64,000 bases of DNA from Cordylochernes scorpioides (lineage: Eukaryota; Arthropoda; Arachnida; Pseudoscorpiones; Chernetidae). The stretch covers positions 73,371,095-73,435,094 of the forward strand of contig CP092881.1 in the NCBI GenBank assembly GCA_030710605.1, in the 5' to 3' direction. Shown piece after piece: positions 55,501 to 64,000 of this stretch. The notes under the pieces were generated by a model that saw nothing but the letters and a program-made list of their open reading frames with translations, was not told the DNA's origin and did not search any database. The translations under genes and the position numbers were made by a program. Positions within the stretch are counted from its first letter, which is position 1; the number at the start of each line of letters is the position of its first letter.

Positions 55501-56490
55501 CTTTCTTTTATAGCATTCTTTCCACCAATGTCCTTTCTTCTTGCAATATCCACAGTGTGTGTTCTTCTTTTTATCTTTAATGGATTGTTGATGCTGCTGT
55601 TGTTTGTTGGAAGCTGTTGAATTTCTGTTGAACTTTGAAAAAGTCATCAAGGCATTATCTGGTTTAGAATTTCCTGAAGAATCCCAATGATCCTGTAAGC
55701 TTTCTTCTTTCAGTAATCTTGCCGTCAAGTTTTCTAGTGTCTTTTCTTCTGATGAAACTGAATCCCATGCTGTTATGAAATTCTTGTATTTATCAGGCAA
55801 GCTGCAAATTATCTTTGTAATTAGGGCAACATCAGAGATTGGCTCACCTAGATCTTTCATTTGTTGTGCCAGAGTTTCAACTTTGGAAATATGAGTAGCA
55901 ATGTTATCATTTGGATTCATTTTATATTCGAAAAATCTTTGTTGCAGCAAATATTTGTTTGTTTCAGATTTCAGTTCATATATTGTTGATAATTTCTTCC
56001 ACATTTCTGCTGAAGTCTGGCAATTAACAATCTGTTGAAGATATTTAAACTCTAGAGCAGTAGTGATCAGCATTTTGGATTTTGCATCTTTCTTTTTCCA
56101 GTTAGAGAATTTTGCAATATCCTCTATTTCAGGTTTTACCTCAGAGCCATCAGTTATACTGAGAAGATCTTTTGCTTCTAGAATAATCTTCATTTGAAAT
56201 TTCCATAGATGAAAATTATCGCCGTTGAATTTTTGAATTTGTGGAAGTTCAGTTGTCATCTTGAGCAAGCAAACGAATTTCAGCTTAGATAAACAAAAAT
56301 ATTTGATACCAACCAAGCTCTGCTGCCATGTAAGAATAAAACAGAGGTTGGATCTCAGAAAGTATGTTTAATTATCAAAAGATTATATTTAGATGACAAA
56401 CATAGAGAGAGTTAAAAAGAAGGTAAGCGGTGGCAGTCAACAAGCAAGCAAATCTGAAACCTATATACAGTTACGTAATGTCTGGGGGAA
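52501..56490 (-). mobile_element. Ty1/copia retrotransposon, young, defective
   Basis: The complete 3' LTR is at 52501-52708 (minus-strand TGTTGAAAAG to TTCTTACA), preceded by a purine tract GGTGGGAG. The 5' LTR at 56329-56490 is identical over its 162 bp but lacks the first 46 bp of U3. Next to it TGGCAGCAGAGCTTGG could be a primer site resembling the initiator-Met tRNA end. It is inserted into the 59-bp array. No clean target duplication is seen because the 5' LTR edge is lost. Confidence 0.93.
52696..56259 (-). CDS. copia Gag-Pol polyprotein lacking the RNase H core
   Basis: One frame of 1187 codons from ATG 56259 (MTTELPQIQKFNG), the usual copia Gag start. Gag (about 1-230) is followed by zinc knuckle CGYCKKKGHWWKEC (about 235). 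The protease site is DSGATDH (about 290). The integrase HHCC domain starts at WHQRMGHV (about 420), with core DNGTEF (about 553) and E in GIAERDNR (about 586). Reverse transcriptase runs from CKWVYKI (about 827) to YVDDCLIC (about 975). Near 1150 GFSDADFA runs straight into ADIFTKALPPERH. In other copia proteins about 100 residues of RNase H lie between these, so an in-frame deletion has removed the active-site core. Because the stop lies 12 nt inside the 3' LTR, the frame fills nearly the whole interior. Confidence 0.93.
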   Translation of the reverse strand: MTTELPQIQKFNGDNFHLWKFQMKIILEAKDLLSITDGSEVKPEIEDIAKFSNWKKKDAKSKMLITTALEFKYLQQIVNCQTSAEMWKKLSTIYELKSETNKYLLQQRFFEYKMNPNDNIATHISKVETLAQQMKDLGEPISDVALITKIICSLPDKYKNFITAWDSVSSEEKTLENLTARLLKEESLQDHWDSSGNSKPDNALMTFSKFNRNSTASNKQQQHQQSIKDKKKNTHCGYCKKKGHWWKECYKRKEEQKGQQPSSSSRDDSCAFSAETSAFLAETKDSWIADSGATDHMTFRREWFSTFEEIPEGVHPVCLGDGKQIYAKGKGNIDILSYVDSQKINATLLDVLYIPELETNLFSISTATKHGLTLICKGNQIKLTKNSKVLVTGIKDNSNLYRIFIKAKQSSQTHVAQLSLDIWHQRMGHVNPIKLTQMFENNVFEDDIKIREKPDSLLCEACIYGKQNRKVFHASTSPNSTYPGELIYSDVCGPMSKRSPGGSLYFVSFKDDFSRFRVAYFIRHKSDVLEKFKEFVKRVRTETGNKIKRFRTDNGTEFLNKNFSDYLKSLGIVHELTAPYTPEQNGIAERDNRTIVESARCLLHGRKMPLELWAEAVNTAVYLLNRCTTKVLGNSTPYEIWYKRKPSILHLKTFGCNAYVHIPKDNRKKLDKKSIRTFFVGYTETNKNYRMWDPIARKIIISRDVIFTEANTSENIQDNQQEQVTIYSEESVDNTNTSSKPEESCRYPLRNRIRENEQTSTSCTRAISYACYVHDQEPLNYEDAIVGQNSKQWKLAMDDEFNSLMKNQTWTYVTLPSDRKAIACKWVYKIKQNADGSNKMFKARLVAKGYSQKPGLDYGETFSPVVKFDSIRTILSLCASLDMEMIQLDVKSAFLNGDLEEELYMEQPQGYENPDFPNHVCSLQKSIYGLKQSPRMWNKKFHEFLIKFDLKPSISDSCVYTMKCKQAYILLAIYVDDCLICSVNKQHLDDIVQYLNSNFEIKTFTADYFLGLQIYRDRTTKMLFLHQASYIERTLEHYNLLDIKLQSVPSDPYSKLTKEMCPKDDQEIEEMNKIPYRQTIGSLMYLMTGTRPDIAYAVSRVSQFMNNPGPSLWTAVKKIFGYLKATKNIGICFGGSSCTSTLIGFSDADFAADIFTKALPPERHKRLRSQLGLFETTECSSGGSVEK

Positions 56491-57191
56491 TGATCTGGTG
56501 ACAGCATTATTCTCTTTGATCTGTTCTCCTGCGTGCACTCTCTGTTGTCTGATCTGGTGACAGCATTACTCTCTTTGATCTGTTCTCCTGTGTGCACTCT
56601 CTGTTGTCTGATCTGGTGACAGCATTACTCTCTTTGATCTGTTCTCCTGTGTGCACTCTCTGTTGTCTGATCTGGTGACAGCATTACTCTCTTTGATCTG
56701 TTCTCCTGTGTGCACTCTCTGTTGTCTGATCTGGTGACAGCATTACTCTATTTGATCTGTTCTCCTGTGTGCACTCTCTGGTGTCTGATCTGGTGACAGC
56801 ATTACTCTCTTTGATCTGTTCTCCTGTATGCACTCTCTGTTGTCTGATATGGTGACAGCATTACTCTCATTGATCTGTTCTCCTGTGTGCACTCTCTGTT
56901 GTCTGATCTGGTGACAGCATTACTCTCTTTGATCTGTTCTCCTGTGTGCACTCTCTGTTGTCTGATCTGGTGACAGCATTACTCTCTTTGATCTGTTCTC
57001 CTGTATGCACTCTCTGTTGTCTGATCTGGTGACAGCATTACTCTCTTTGATCTGTTCTCCTGTGTGCACTCTCTGTTGTCTGATCTGGTGACAGCATTAC
57101 TCTCTTTGATCTGTTCTCCTGTGTGCACTCTCTGTTGTCTGATATGGTGACAGCATTACTCTCTTTGATCTGTTCTCCTGTGTGCACTCTC
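56491..57191. repeat. 59-bp minisatellite array, copy 2 right part (about 12 units)
   Basis: Continuation of the array beyond the copia element, ending at the same unique junction as copy 1 (CTTTTGTTATCTGCAGCAG). Confidence 0.97.
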
Positions 57192-58094
57192 TTTTGTTAT
57201 CTGCAGCAGTAAAATTTCTTTGTCCTCTAGCTGTTATAAATTTATCTAAAATAAATTTAAAAGTGAGTAAGGTGAGCCTTAAAGTGAATATAACTAAACT
57301 GTGGAACACGGTTCCATAATTACATTTTTAGCAAAAATAAGATAATAGCCCTAAACAAATGAAAGAAAACATGGCTGGTGTATATGAGGAAGCATGTCCT
57401 TCCTATTACCAAAAAAAACTTTGTTCCAAACAGTTTAAATGGAGCTGAGAATTGATTCAAGATGTTACCAGCAACATGGTAGACCAATTGATGCAACTTC
57501 ACTTCAGAATGCTTGAAGAGTATGAACTCATGGAATTCGTTTAATCTTTACACAAGGGGATAAGAAACAACAACAACACCTCAGAATATAGAAAAAATAA
57601 ACACAAGGTAATAATTGAGTAAAATAAATCATGCCTCCAGCGAAAAGTGTCTTTTCAAAACATTTTTGGAGAATTATTATGCCATGTTTTCTCCTGTAGA
57701 AAGGCGTTTGTGCCCGAAAGCTAGAGAATAAAAATGTTTTAAAAAGAAACTTTTCCCTGGAGGTTTGATGTATTTTACTTATTATTGATACTAGGGTTTA
57801 TTGTATTGAATTGACAAGGTAATAAGACCAAATCCAAATAAATAAATAGTGTTGTTGTTTCTTATCCCCTTGTGTAAAAATTACTCCAATTCCATGAGTT
57901 CATGCTCTTCGAGCTGTTTTATGATAACCCAAAGGTCCAAAATAAATAGTGTGTGGTTTCAGTAACAGAGTTGTTACCAAAATGTCACAAACTATCTATT
58001 TATTTGGATTTGGCCATATTACCTTGTGTTTATTATCTATAATCCAAATTGTGCCTTATCATAAAAAAATTAAGTTTAATTAAAGATTGTCGAA
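57192..58094. repeat. Left part of duplicated block (copy 2)
   Basis: Near-identical to 4709-5609, including the LINE 3' end near 57520-57575 and the palindromic repeat broken by a LINE tail (57816-58063). No gene is seen. Confidence 0.85.
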
Positions 58095-60090
58095 TTAAAG
58101 TGACACGATTACATAGAATGCTGGCTATTGGTGAAGCAACCGTTTTGAGATTTCTTCATGGTCATTTGTTGATGTCTGAAGTGTGTACAAGATGGATCTC
58201 AGCTCTGTACACAAGCAAAAGTGGAAATTTCAGACAATAATCTCAGACAGTTGAATGCAGATCCTGATGTTTCTAGAATAGTAACTGGGGGTCGGTGGAA
58301 GGATGGTCTTAACTGTTGATTTTCAACTGCTACGACCCAGGTTCGATTCCCGCATTGGGCACTTTTTATGATTGAAAAAAAAGAATGCTCCAATGGCCCC
58401 CGATTCTTGCAAAAGTCCAACCCCACTAGCGAGTGCAAGTAACCCAAAGGGGCTCTGGCACATTTGTAAGTGCAAATCCAACTGCTTTCCACGTGTGTAG
58501 ACATGTGGTGCACTTACAGTAAAAGCAGTCACCTACTTCTACCCACCATGATTATCATGGCCTGTGCCATGTGTACTAGAGATAAGCAAAAAAAAAAAGA
58601 ATAGTAACCTGTGATGAAACATGGTTCCACCACTGGGATCCAGAAACCAAATAGGATTCCATGCAGCGGAAGCACAAATCAAATAAATTCAAGACACAAC
58701 CTTCGGCTGACAGGATTATGGCACCTCTATTGTGGGACAGTGTTCTTCTGATTGACTAGCTTAAACACAGAAAGATCATTGTTGTTGTTGATAAGGCACA
58801 ATTTGGATTATAAACACAAGGTAATAAGACCTAATCCAAATAAATTATTAGTGTGTGACGTTTCAGTAACAGCATTGTCACCAAAACGTCAAACACTATT
58901 TATTTATTTGGATATGATAAAGCACAATTTGGATTATCAATTATAGATACAAGAAAATAAGACCTAATCCAAATAATTAAATAGTGTGTGACGTTTTGGC
59001 ATTGTCACCATAATTAGATTTTATTCTTTTGTCTAATGATGGTAACAATGCTGTTGCCGAAATGTCACACTTTTAAATTATTTGAATTTGGTCTTATTGT
59101 CTTGTGTTGTTGTTGTTTCTTATCCCCTTGTGTATAGTTTACACAAATTCCATGAGTCCATCTTCTTCTTATTATTATTTCTTATCTCCACTCAATGACA
59201 CTAAAGTAACAAGCTTGTAAAGCTTGAGACTTTTGATGGTGTCTGCCGGGGAAGAGTAGAGCTCATCAATGGATGAGTCAATACAGTCAATAATATGTCT
59301 TGGGGTTGCAAGTTGACACTTAGTACATAGTGGGAAAACCTTGCAACCATTCTGGAAAGTCATTGTCCGTAGATGACCAGACTCAAGTCTGGAAGTCAAA
59401 GACTGTTGTTCTCTTGGGAGGACAGAATTGTCCCTCCTGCTCTATACGAGTCCATGATCTCTAGGAATGGGGTGTAGGGGTGAAGCTACTGTTGATCATG
59501 GCACCAATTAATGGGAAGATAAATTCAAAGTTATTAAAGGATTTGAACGAGGAAATAAAGGGGAAGTTGACCAATGAAGTTCTTCTGTCTCACCACAATG
59601 CTCCAGTTCACACTGCTGATAGTACCCTGTAAGGGCTCCAGGGATACAGGATGAGTCTGTACTCCATGTTAGGAGTTGCTGCACATGGCGTCTGTTCCTC
59701 ATGTCAGAGGCGGCCATTTCTTTTGGAGCTAAGTCGGCCTGCCACTGAGTAGTGCTCCCATTCTTAATGACAAAGGCAGACGTATTCTACTTCACCCAGT
59801 CATGATGATTGTCAAGTCTCAAGCTTTACAAGCTTGATACCCTAATATGATTGAGTGGAGATAAGAAGGAAGAAGAAGAGTTCACACTGCGGAAGTTGTT
59901 CAGGCTTCTATCAAAGATTGTGGCTATGAATTGTCACAGCATCTATAGTCCAGATTTGGCCCCTAGTGACTATTATCTATTCAGATATTTATAAAAAAAA
60001 ATCTTTGTGGACATCACATTTTAAAGATGATGAAGTCTTGAAGCCTTTTGTGATGTTTGGAGAGCCATGATAAGGATTTTTATTTCTAAG
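58095..60090 (+). pseudogene. Mariner transposase remnant in pieces (copy 2)
   Basis: The same broken gene as 5610-7620: TRLHRMLAIGEATVLRFLHG and NADPDV at 58100-58280, DETWFHHWDPETK near 58615-58660, PQCSSSHC frame near 59590-59615, and SPDLAPSDYYLF near 59950. The inserted SINE (58284-58600), palindromic composite (58792-59105), LINE A fragment (59165-59460, minus) and SINE-like repeat (59618-59879) all match copy 1. Confidence 0.85.
58284..58600 (+). repeat. tRNA-derived SINE (copy 2 of the block)
   Basis: Same insertion as 5802-6115, with the same flanking AATAGTAAC. Confidence 0.85.
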
Positions 60091-60109
60091 GTATATATTT
60101 TTTAAATTT

Positions 60110-60285
60110 TAAATGGGATAAATTTATTTTAGTTAATGGAGAATTTATTGAGAAATTTAGAAAAGAAAAATTGGAATTTTAGGTTGTTTATTTATACCTT
60201 AGGTAGATTACTTATGGAGTGCCCCTCGTATATGTATAGGCCTATGTATATAGGCAAGTGGTTTGTCTCTCCATTCATTGGTTAG
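60110..60285. other. About 150-bp stretch present only in block copy 2
   Basis: Between AAATTTTAAAT and GGTTAGGTGTTGTTG, copy 2 has extra sequence (GGATAAATTTATTTTAGTTA onward) replaced in copy 1 by about 20 bp (TTAAATCCATTGAGTGGTCA). It is AT-rich with no recognised element. Confidence 0.7.
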
Positions 60286-60289
60286 GTGT

Positions 60290-60720
60290 TGTTGTTGTTT
60301 CTTATCTCCTTATGTAAAGATTACATGGATTCCATGAGTCCATGCTCCTTGAGCTGTTTTTTGATAAGCAGCATCCTCTCCCAAAGATCCTGTTCAGTGC
60401 ATCTAGGGATGGTCAGGTAGTTACTGTGGTGGTCCATGGTTAAACCAATTCCTGAAGTCCACTCCTCTCCAATTTTGCCATGGTAGTTATAGGCCTGGAG
60501 TCCTCTATTGTCAGTTCTGAGCATGATAAGATAATGCTCCAGAGAAGCTTCTGCACTATTGCATTTCAAGCAGTTATTGAAGGTTCTTTGTCCATTTTGA
60601 AGTTTTATATGGTCACTTCTTAGTCTTTCTAAAGCTGTTTGTTGATTTCTATTGAGTTTTTGAAGTTCTTCTAATTGTTTCAATGATTTGTACCAGTGAT
60701 GATTTGGCTAAGCTGTCAGT
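60290..60720 (-). pseudogene. LINE C-terminal fragment (lineage B), copy 2
   Basis: The minus strand encodes NRNQQTALERLRSDHIKL, NCLKCNSAEASLEHYL, WTSGIGLTMDHHSNYLTIPR and KKQLKEHGLMESM, in a better frame than copy 1. The 3' UTR ends with GATAAGAAACAACAAC. Non-LTR C-terminus; no RT remains. Confidence 0.78.
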
Positions 60721-60826
60721 TTTGATTTATTTTCTTTTTTTTTTATATACGTATATATTTCTTCAAAAGTAAGATTATTGCTTGGTAAGTGGTAACAGGT
60801 AGTCACTGTGGTGATGTGTGTGGCAG

Positions 60827-61220
60827 AGTGAGCTGGTGGAGGAGCTGCCAGAGGTGAAGGAAGAAGAAGAGGAGGCTGTCCCCACCACATCTCCCATCAT
60901 TGTCACCACCACGACCACCACGACCAGTAGTGCCCGAGCTATGGCTCTGGGGGACAAGGCCTTCCGCTGCAAGTTTGAGAACTGCGGCCGGCTCTACACC
61001 ACCCATCACCACCTCAAGGTGCACGAGAGGTCTCACACTGGGGACCGGCCCTTCCAGTGCACCACCCCTGGGTGCGGCAAGACCTTCGCCACAGGCTATG
61101 GCCTCAAGTCTCACACCCGGGTGCACACAGGGGAAACCCCATACTCCTGTCCACAGCGAGAATGCCCCAAGTCTTTCAAAACCTCAGGAGATCTCCAGAA
61201 ACATATCAGGACCCACACAG
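60827..61220 (+). CDS. ZNF143/ZNF76 (Staf) exon, zinc fingers 1-3
   Basis: Acceptor TGGCAG at 60826, donor GTAACTTGGG at 61221. Encodes [16 protein letters not shown], a Thr-rich stretch, then fingers [40 protein letters not shown] and [20 protein letters not shown], with TGD/TGE linkers. Staf proteins have seven such fingers, bind about 18-bp sites in snRNA and mRNA promoters in the nucleus, and recruit transcription machinery. The exon ends in phase 1 (ACA G). This fits the next exon at 61450, which starts GAGAGCGACC and rebuilds THTGERPF. The bordering intron (61221-61449) holds a SINE fragment. Probably the functional copy. Confidence 0.92.
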
Positions 61221-61294
61221 GTAACTTGGGTTCCCTGCCAGTTTCTAACAATGTTGTGACATTCAGTTCCAGTTATAGCACTAAGATCTTCTAG

Positions 61295-61390
61295 ATCTCA
61301 CTTACAGTAAAAAGCAGCTGCCAACTTCTACCCACCATGATTATCATGGACTGTACCATGTGTACTAGGGATAATAATAAAATAAAAGGG
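61295..61390 (+). repeat. SINE 3' fragment in the ZNF143-like intron
   Basis: CTTACAGTAAAAAGCAGCTG, then CACCATGATTATCATGGACT and GTACTAGGGATAATAATAAA. Confidence 0.75.
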
Positions 61391-61449
61391 TGTAGAAATG
61401 GTACCAATGATGGGGAGGGTTAAATATATGATGACCCTGTGTGCCGCAG

Positions 61450-61629
61450 GAGAGCGACCTTTCAAATGCACCTTCGAGGGCTGTGACCGGGCATTCACCA
61501 CATCAAACATACGCAAGGTCCACGTCAGGACCCACACGGGGGAGAAACCTTACACCTGCAAGTACGAGGGCTGTGGCCGAGCTTTCGCCTCCGCCACCAA
61601 CTACAAGAACCACATCCGGATACACACAG
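61450..61629 (+). CDS. ZNF143/ZNF76 (Staf) exon, zinc fingers 4-5
   Basis: 180 nt between acceptor GTGCCGCAG and donor GTGACAAT, phase 1 at both ends. Encodes [20 protein letters not shown] (finger 4) and [20 protein letters not shown] (finger 5), ending IRIHTG. The sequence [18 protein letters not shown] is almost unchanged from vertebrate ZNF143. Fingers 6-7 and the C-terminus are not in the window; the 2.4 kb that follow hold a palindromic repeat and a LINE. Confidence 0.93.
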
Positions 61630-61654
61630 GTGACAATTTCTATAAGCTATTGAA

Positions 61655-61872
61655 CACAAGGTAATAACACCAAATCCAAATAAATAAATAAGTGTGTGAG
61701 GTTTCTGTAACAGCGTTGTTACCTTCTTCAGACAAAACTCATTTACTCATTCAGTACTTTTGTCTAAAGATGTTAACAATGCTGTTACAGAAACATCACA
61801 CACTATTTATTTATTTGGATTTGGCCTTATTACCTTGTGTTTATAATTTATAATCCAAATTGTGCTTTATCT
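61655..61872. repeat. Palindromic repeat, decayed core
   Basis: Arms AACACAAGGTAATAACACCA and its inverse. The right arm near 61757 has CTAAAGA and GTTAACAATGCTGTTACA, GAAACATC. It lies in the intron after finger 5. Confidence 0.82.
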
Positions 61873-61940
61873 AGCAATTTGAAATTGTTGTAATTTGGTA
61901 GAATTGAAGTAAATTTTGAATTGAAGAGGTTTCTGAGGCT

Positions 61941-61958
61941 GTGTGTGTGTGTGTGTGT
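61941..61958. repeat. (GT)n microsatellite at the LINE 3' end
   Basis: Nine GT units just outside the minus-strand LINE. On that strand it follows ACAATAAATATTTTTTAATT, so it may mark the LINE's tail or insertion site. Confidence 0.8.
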
Positions 61959-61964
61959 GACAAT

Positions 61965-64000
61965 GACAATTAAAAAATATTTATTGTCATCTTAGACAAT
62001 ATTACATATTTTCAATCATAGGGAGAGAAAAAGAAGATAAGAAGAGAGAAGAAGAGAAAATATATACAGAAATGAAACATATTTTACAAGATGGTGATGG
62101 GAGATGGAGGAAGAAAACCTCGGCGCTGGAGGGTCCTGGACCAGGCGATGAGCGGGTCTTCCACTGCTTCTCCGAGCCCAACCTGTACAAAGTAGCGATA
62201 AATTCGCAACTTTGCCGACGCCAAGATGGAAAGGGCGTCGTCCTCAAGGCCGGACCCGCCGAAGATCCAAGCCTGCAGGTCAGGGGGCCGCCCTATGATG
62301 TTGAAGGCCTCTCTGATGAGAGGCCTGATGGAACGGCAGCACCAGTAACGGTGGTCGAGGGAGCGGTCGATGGACCCGCAGGCAGGACAGGAGGGGCCGA
62401 CCGAGGCAGGATGGGCCGGATGGGGCAGGGCGTGGAGGGCCAACTTGAGGGCCGCGTCAGCCTCGTGGCCCGAGTGGGCGCAGCGCCGCAGCGAGGCCCA
62501 GTCGATCCTGGATGGTGGTGGACCGATGGTGGGCGACCATCTCGAGGTAAACCTTGAGATGGGTGTGGCGGCGAGGTGCGGGCGATCTAGGGCCCGTCGG
62601 GCCGAGCGGGTCGTGAGGCCGTTGAGGAACGGCGTAGCCGTCCCTCGCAGCACCACGGCCGCAGCTAGAGAACTAGATGAGGGTGCAGACTCCGCCCCTA
62701 AGCCCACGGCGTTCTCGGAGGTCAGCCTCCGACAGAAGGCGCCCAGGGCCGCGGCGTCAGCCAGGGCCGAGCGCGTAGGGCGGGCGATGAGGTGGTCTTC
62801 CACGATAAGGTCCCGGACTCGGGCTCCGCTCCAGCGAGCGGGGGCCAGGAGGTCGGGAGGGCGAAGGAACCGGCAGCCACCGATGATGGGGAGGTCCAGC
62901 AGCTGAGCTGTGGGGACCGCCCGGTGGTTGAGGGTCAGGATCTTGGAGGCCTCCTCCCACAGCTTCAGCAACCGGAGACGGCGGGGCTGGAGACGCGTGC
63001 CGTCTGGTGGAGGGCGGATCCAGGCCTCGCCGTCGCTGGCGACCAGCCAGTCGAAGCCGTTCCTGCCTCCGCGGAGCGCGACCTGCACACCCTTGAGGCA
63101 GGCGAGCTGGAGTTGGGTTGCCAGGTCGAGGAGGCCGAGGCCTCCGATGGCTACGGGCCTCGCCATGACGGCGGCGGGAAGCCACGCCGTGTGCTCGGGC
63201 CCCCAGACGAACCTCGCAAGTCTGGCCTGCAGTTTGGCGATGGTCGGGGGTGATGGCAGGTACCCGTGCAGGTGATGCTGGATGGTGGAGCCCACCAGCG
63301 AGTTCGCCGCTCTAGCTCGTCCGACGAGGGATAGGCCGCGGGTGAAGGGCGTCCACCTGCGGCAGGCGGACTCCAGAAGGGCGAGAAGATGCTGCTCCTG
63401 ATGGGCTACGGAGCTCCTGGGGGCGATGTCGAGCCCGAGGACTCTGATGGAGGTGGTCGACCAGGAGGCGCCGAGAGGGGAGTCGCCGCGGTTGCGCCAG
63501 GCTCCGCACCAAAGGCCCGCGCTCTTCCCGAGGTTGACGGCGATACCGGAGGCCCGCTTGAAGTCTTCGAGGACGGTCGCCACCCGCTCGAATTCTTCGT
63601 CGCGATGGAAAAGGAGGACGATGTCGTCGGCGTAGGCGATGACGTTGCCCACGCCGAGGATCGTCTCCAGGCGACGCAGCAGAGGTCCCGTCGCGATACT
63701 GAAGAGCGCCGCGCTCAGAGCGCAGTCCTGTCTCACGCCGTTGAGTAGTTTGAAGGCGACGGTCTGGAAGCCCCCCGACTCTTATTGTGGCGTCCGCCCC
63801 GGCGTAGAGTAGAAGGATCCATCCCACGAAGGCCGGTGGGAGGCGCAGGTGGGACACCAGGAGGGATGTTAGATATCCGCGGTCCAGGGAGTCGAAGGCG
63901 GACTGCAGATCCACGGAGACCGCGCCCAGCGGCGTGCCTCGGGCAGTAGCCTCCTCGACGGCGTCTGTGACCCGCGCGATGTTCCAGGAGGGGAACCTTC
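61965..64000 (-). mobile_element. GC-rich non-LTR retrotransposon (L1/Tx1-like), 3' part
   Basis: Minus-strand LINE running off the right edge, with a 3' UTR rich in TCTTCTTCTC and an AATAAA near its end. It contains the reverse transcriptase palm and a C-terminal zinc-binding motif. It is strikingly GC-rich compared with all other sequence here except the Staf exons. Confidence 0.85.
62084..64000 (-). pseudogene. LINE reverse transcriptase with one frameshift
   Basis: From the right edge the minus strand reads VSVDLQSAFDSLDRGYL (RT motif around the first catalytic Asp) and FVGWILLLYAGADATIRVGG. It shifts frame in a run of G near 63780 and continues FQTVAFKLLNGVRQDCALSA (RQGCxLSP region with G to D) and NVIAYADDIVLLFHRDEEF (YADD box). 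The long thumb and connection part follows. CPACGSIDRSLDHRYWCC gives a CCHC-type motif near the end, and the stop is at 62084. The layout fits L1/Tx1-type LINEs, with endonuclease and 5' end outside the window. A missing or extra G may be a sequencing error. Confidence 0.85.

Noticed and set aside
62370-63748. Long plus-strand and other-frame ORFs (up to 178 codons)
   Set aside because: Shadows of the GC-rich LINE reverse transcriptase on the minus strand; GC-rich sequence lacks stops in all frames.

Overview
This is a eukaryotic window, almost certainly from an invertebrate animal and perhaps an arthropod. The basis is a spliced metazoan zinc-finger gene in AT-rich DNA packed with mariner, Helitron, copia, gypsy, LINE, SINE and MITE copies. 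The species cannot be fixed from the sequence. No bacterial-type operons, CRISPR arrays or rRNA genes were seen. Two 100-base N runs (15775-15874, 27719-27818) show it is a gapped assembly.

The only host gene supported is a ZNF143/ZNF76 (Staf) orthologue on the + strand. Part of the N-terminal activation region lies at 50577-50911. An exon with zinc fingers 1-3 lies at 60827-61220, and one with fingers 4-5 at 61450-61629; their splice phases match. A second copy of the finger 1-3 exon lies at 8203-8593, upstream of the N-terminal part and with no following exon. It belongs to a large duplicated block: 1-8653 corresponds to 50921-61284 without the copia element. The block holds a 59-bp minisatellite, a broken mariner and the exon. 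Either a segmental duplication or a misassembled second haplotype would explain it.

Layout: 1-4.7 kb, 59-bp array; 4.7-8.65 kb, block copy 1; 9.5-10.8 kb, an intact DD41D (rosa-like) mariner; 11.3-13.7 kb, a defective Helitron; 13.9-15.7 kb, a DD34D mariner; 15.9-17.6 kb, the 3' end of a Ty3/gypsy element with its LTR; 17.6-21.2 kb, head-to-tail Helitron copies; 21.6-22.4 kb, three nested MITEs; 26.4-27.7 kb, a second DD34D mariner; 28.0-28.7 kb, a 95-bp array; 29.3-29.7 kb, a 14-bp array; 34.8-35.8 kb, a 74-bp array inside a MITE; 41.5-47.85 kb, a 46-bp array of about 138 units; 50.1-50.9 kb, a LINE fragment and the Staf N-terminal part; 50.9-57.2 kb, the 59-bp array split by a young Ty1/copia element; 57.2-61.3 kb, block copy 2; 61.45 kb, fingers 4-5; 61.95-64 kb, a GC-rich L1/Tx1-like LINE.

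About twenty copies of one palindromic repeat (arms about 100-150 bp) run through the window. One arm, read 5'-3', has a hammerhead-ribozyme-like core (CTGANGA, a self-complementary stem, GAAAC). Two unrelated mariners have inserted at the same TA of this repeat. Two LINE lineages and two SINE-like families share a GATAAG 3' end, which suggests SINEs mobilised by the LINEs.
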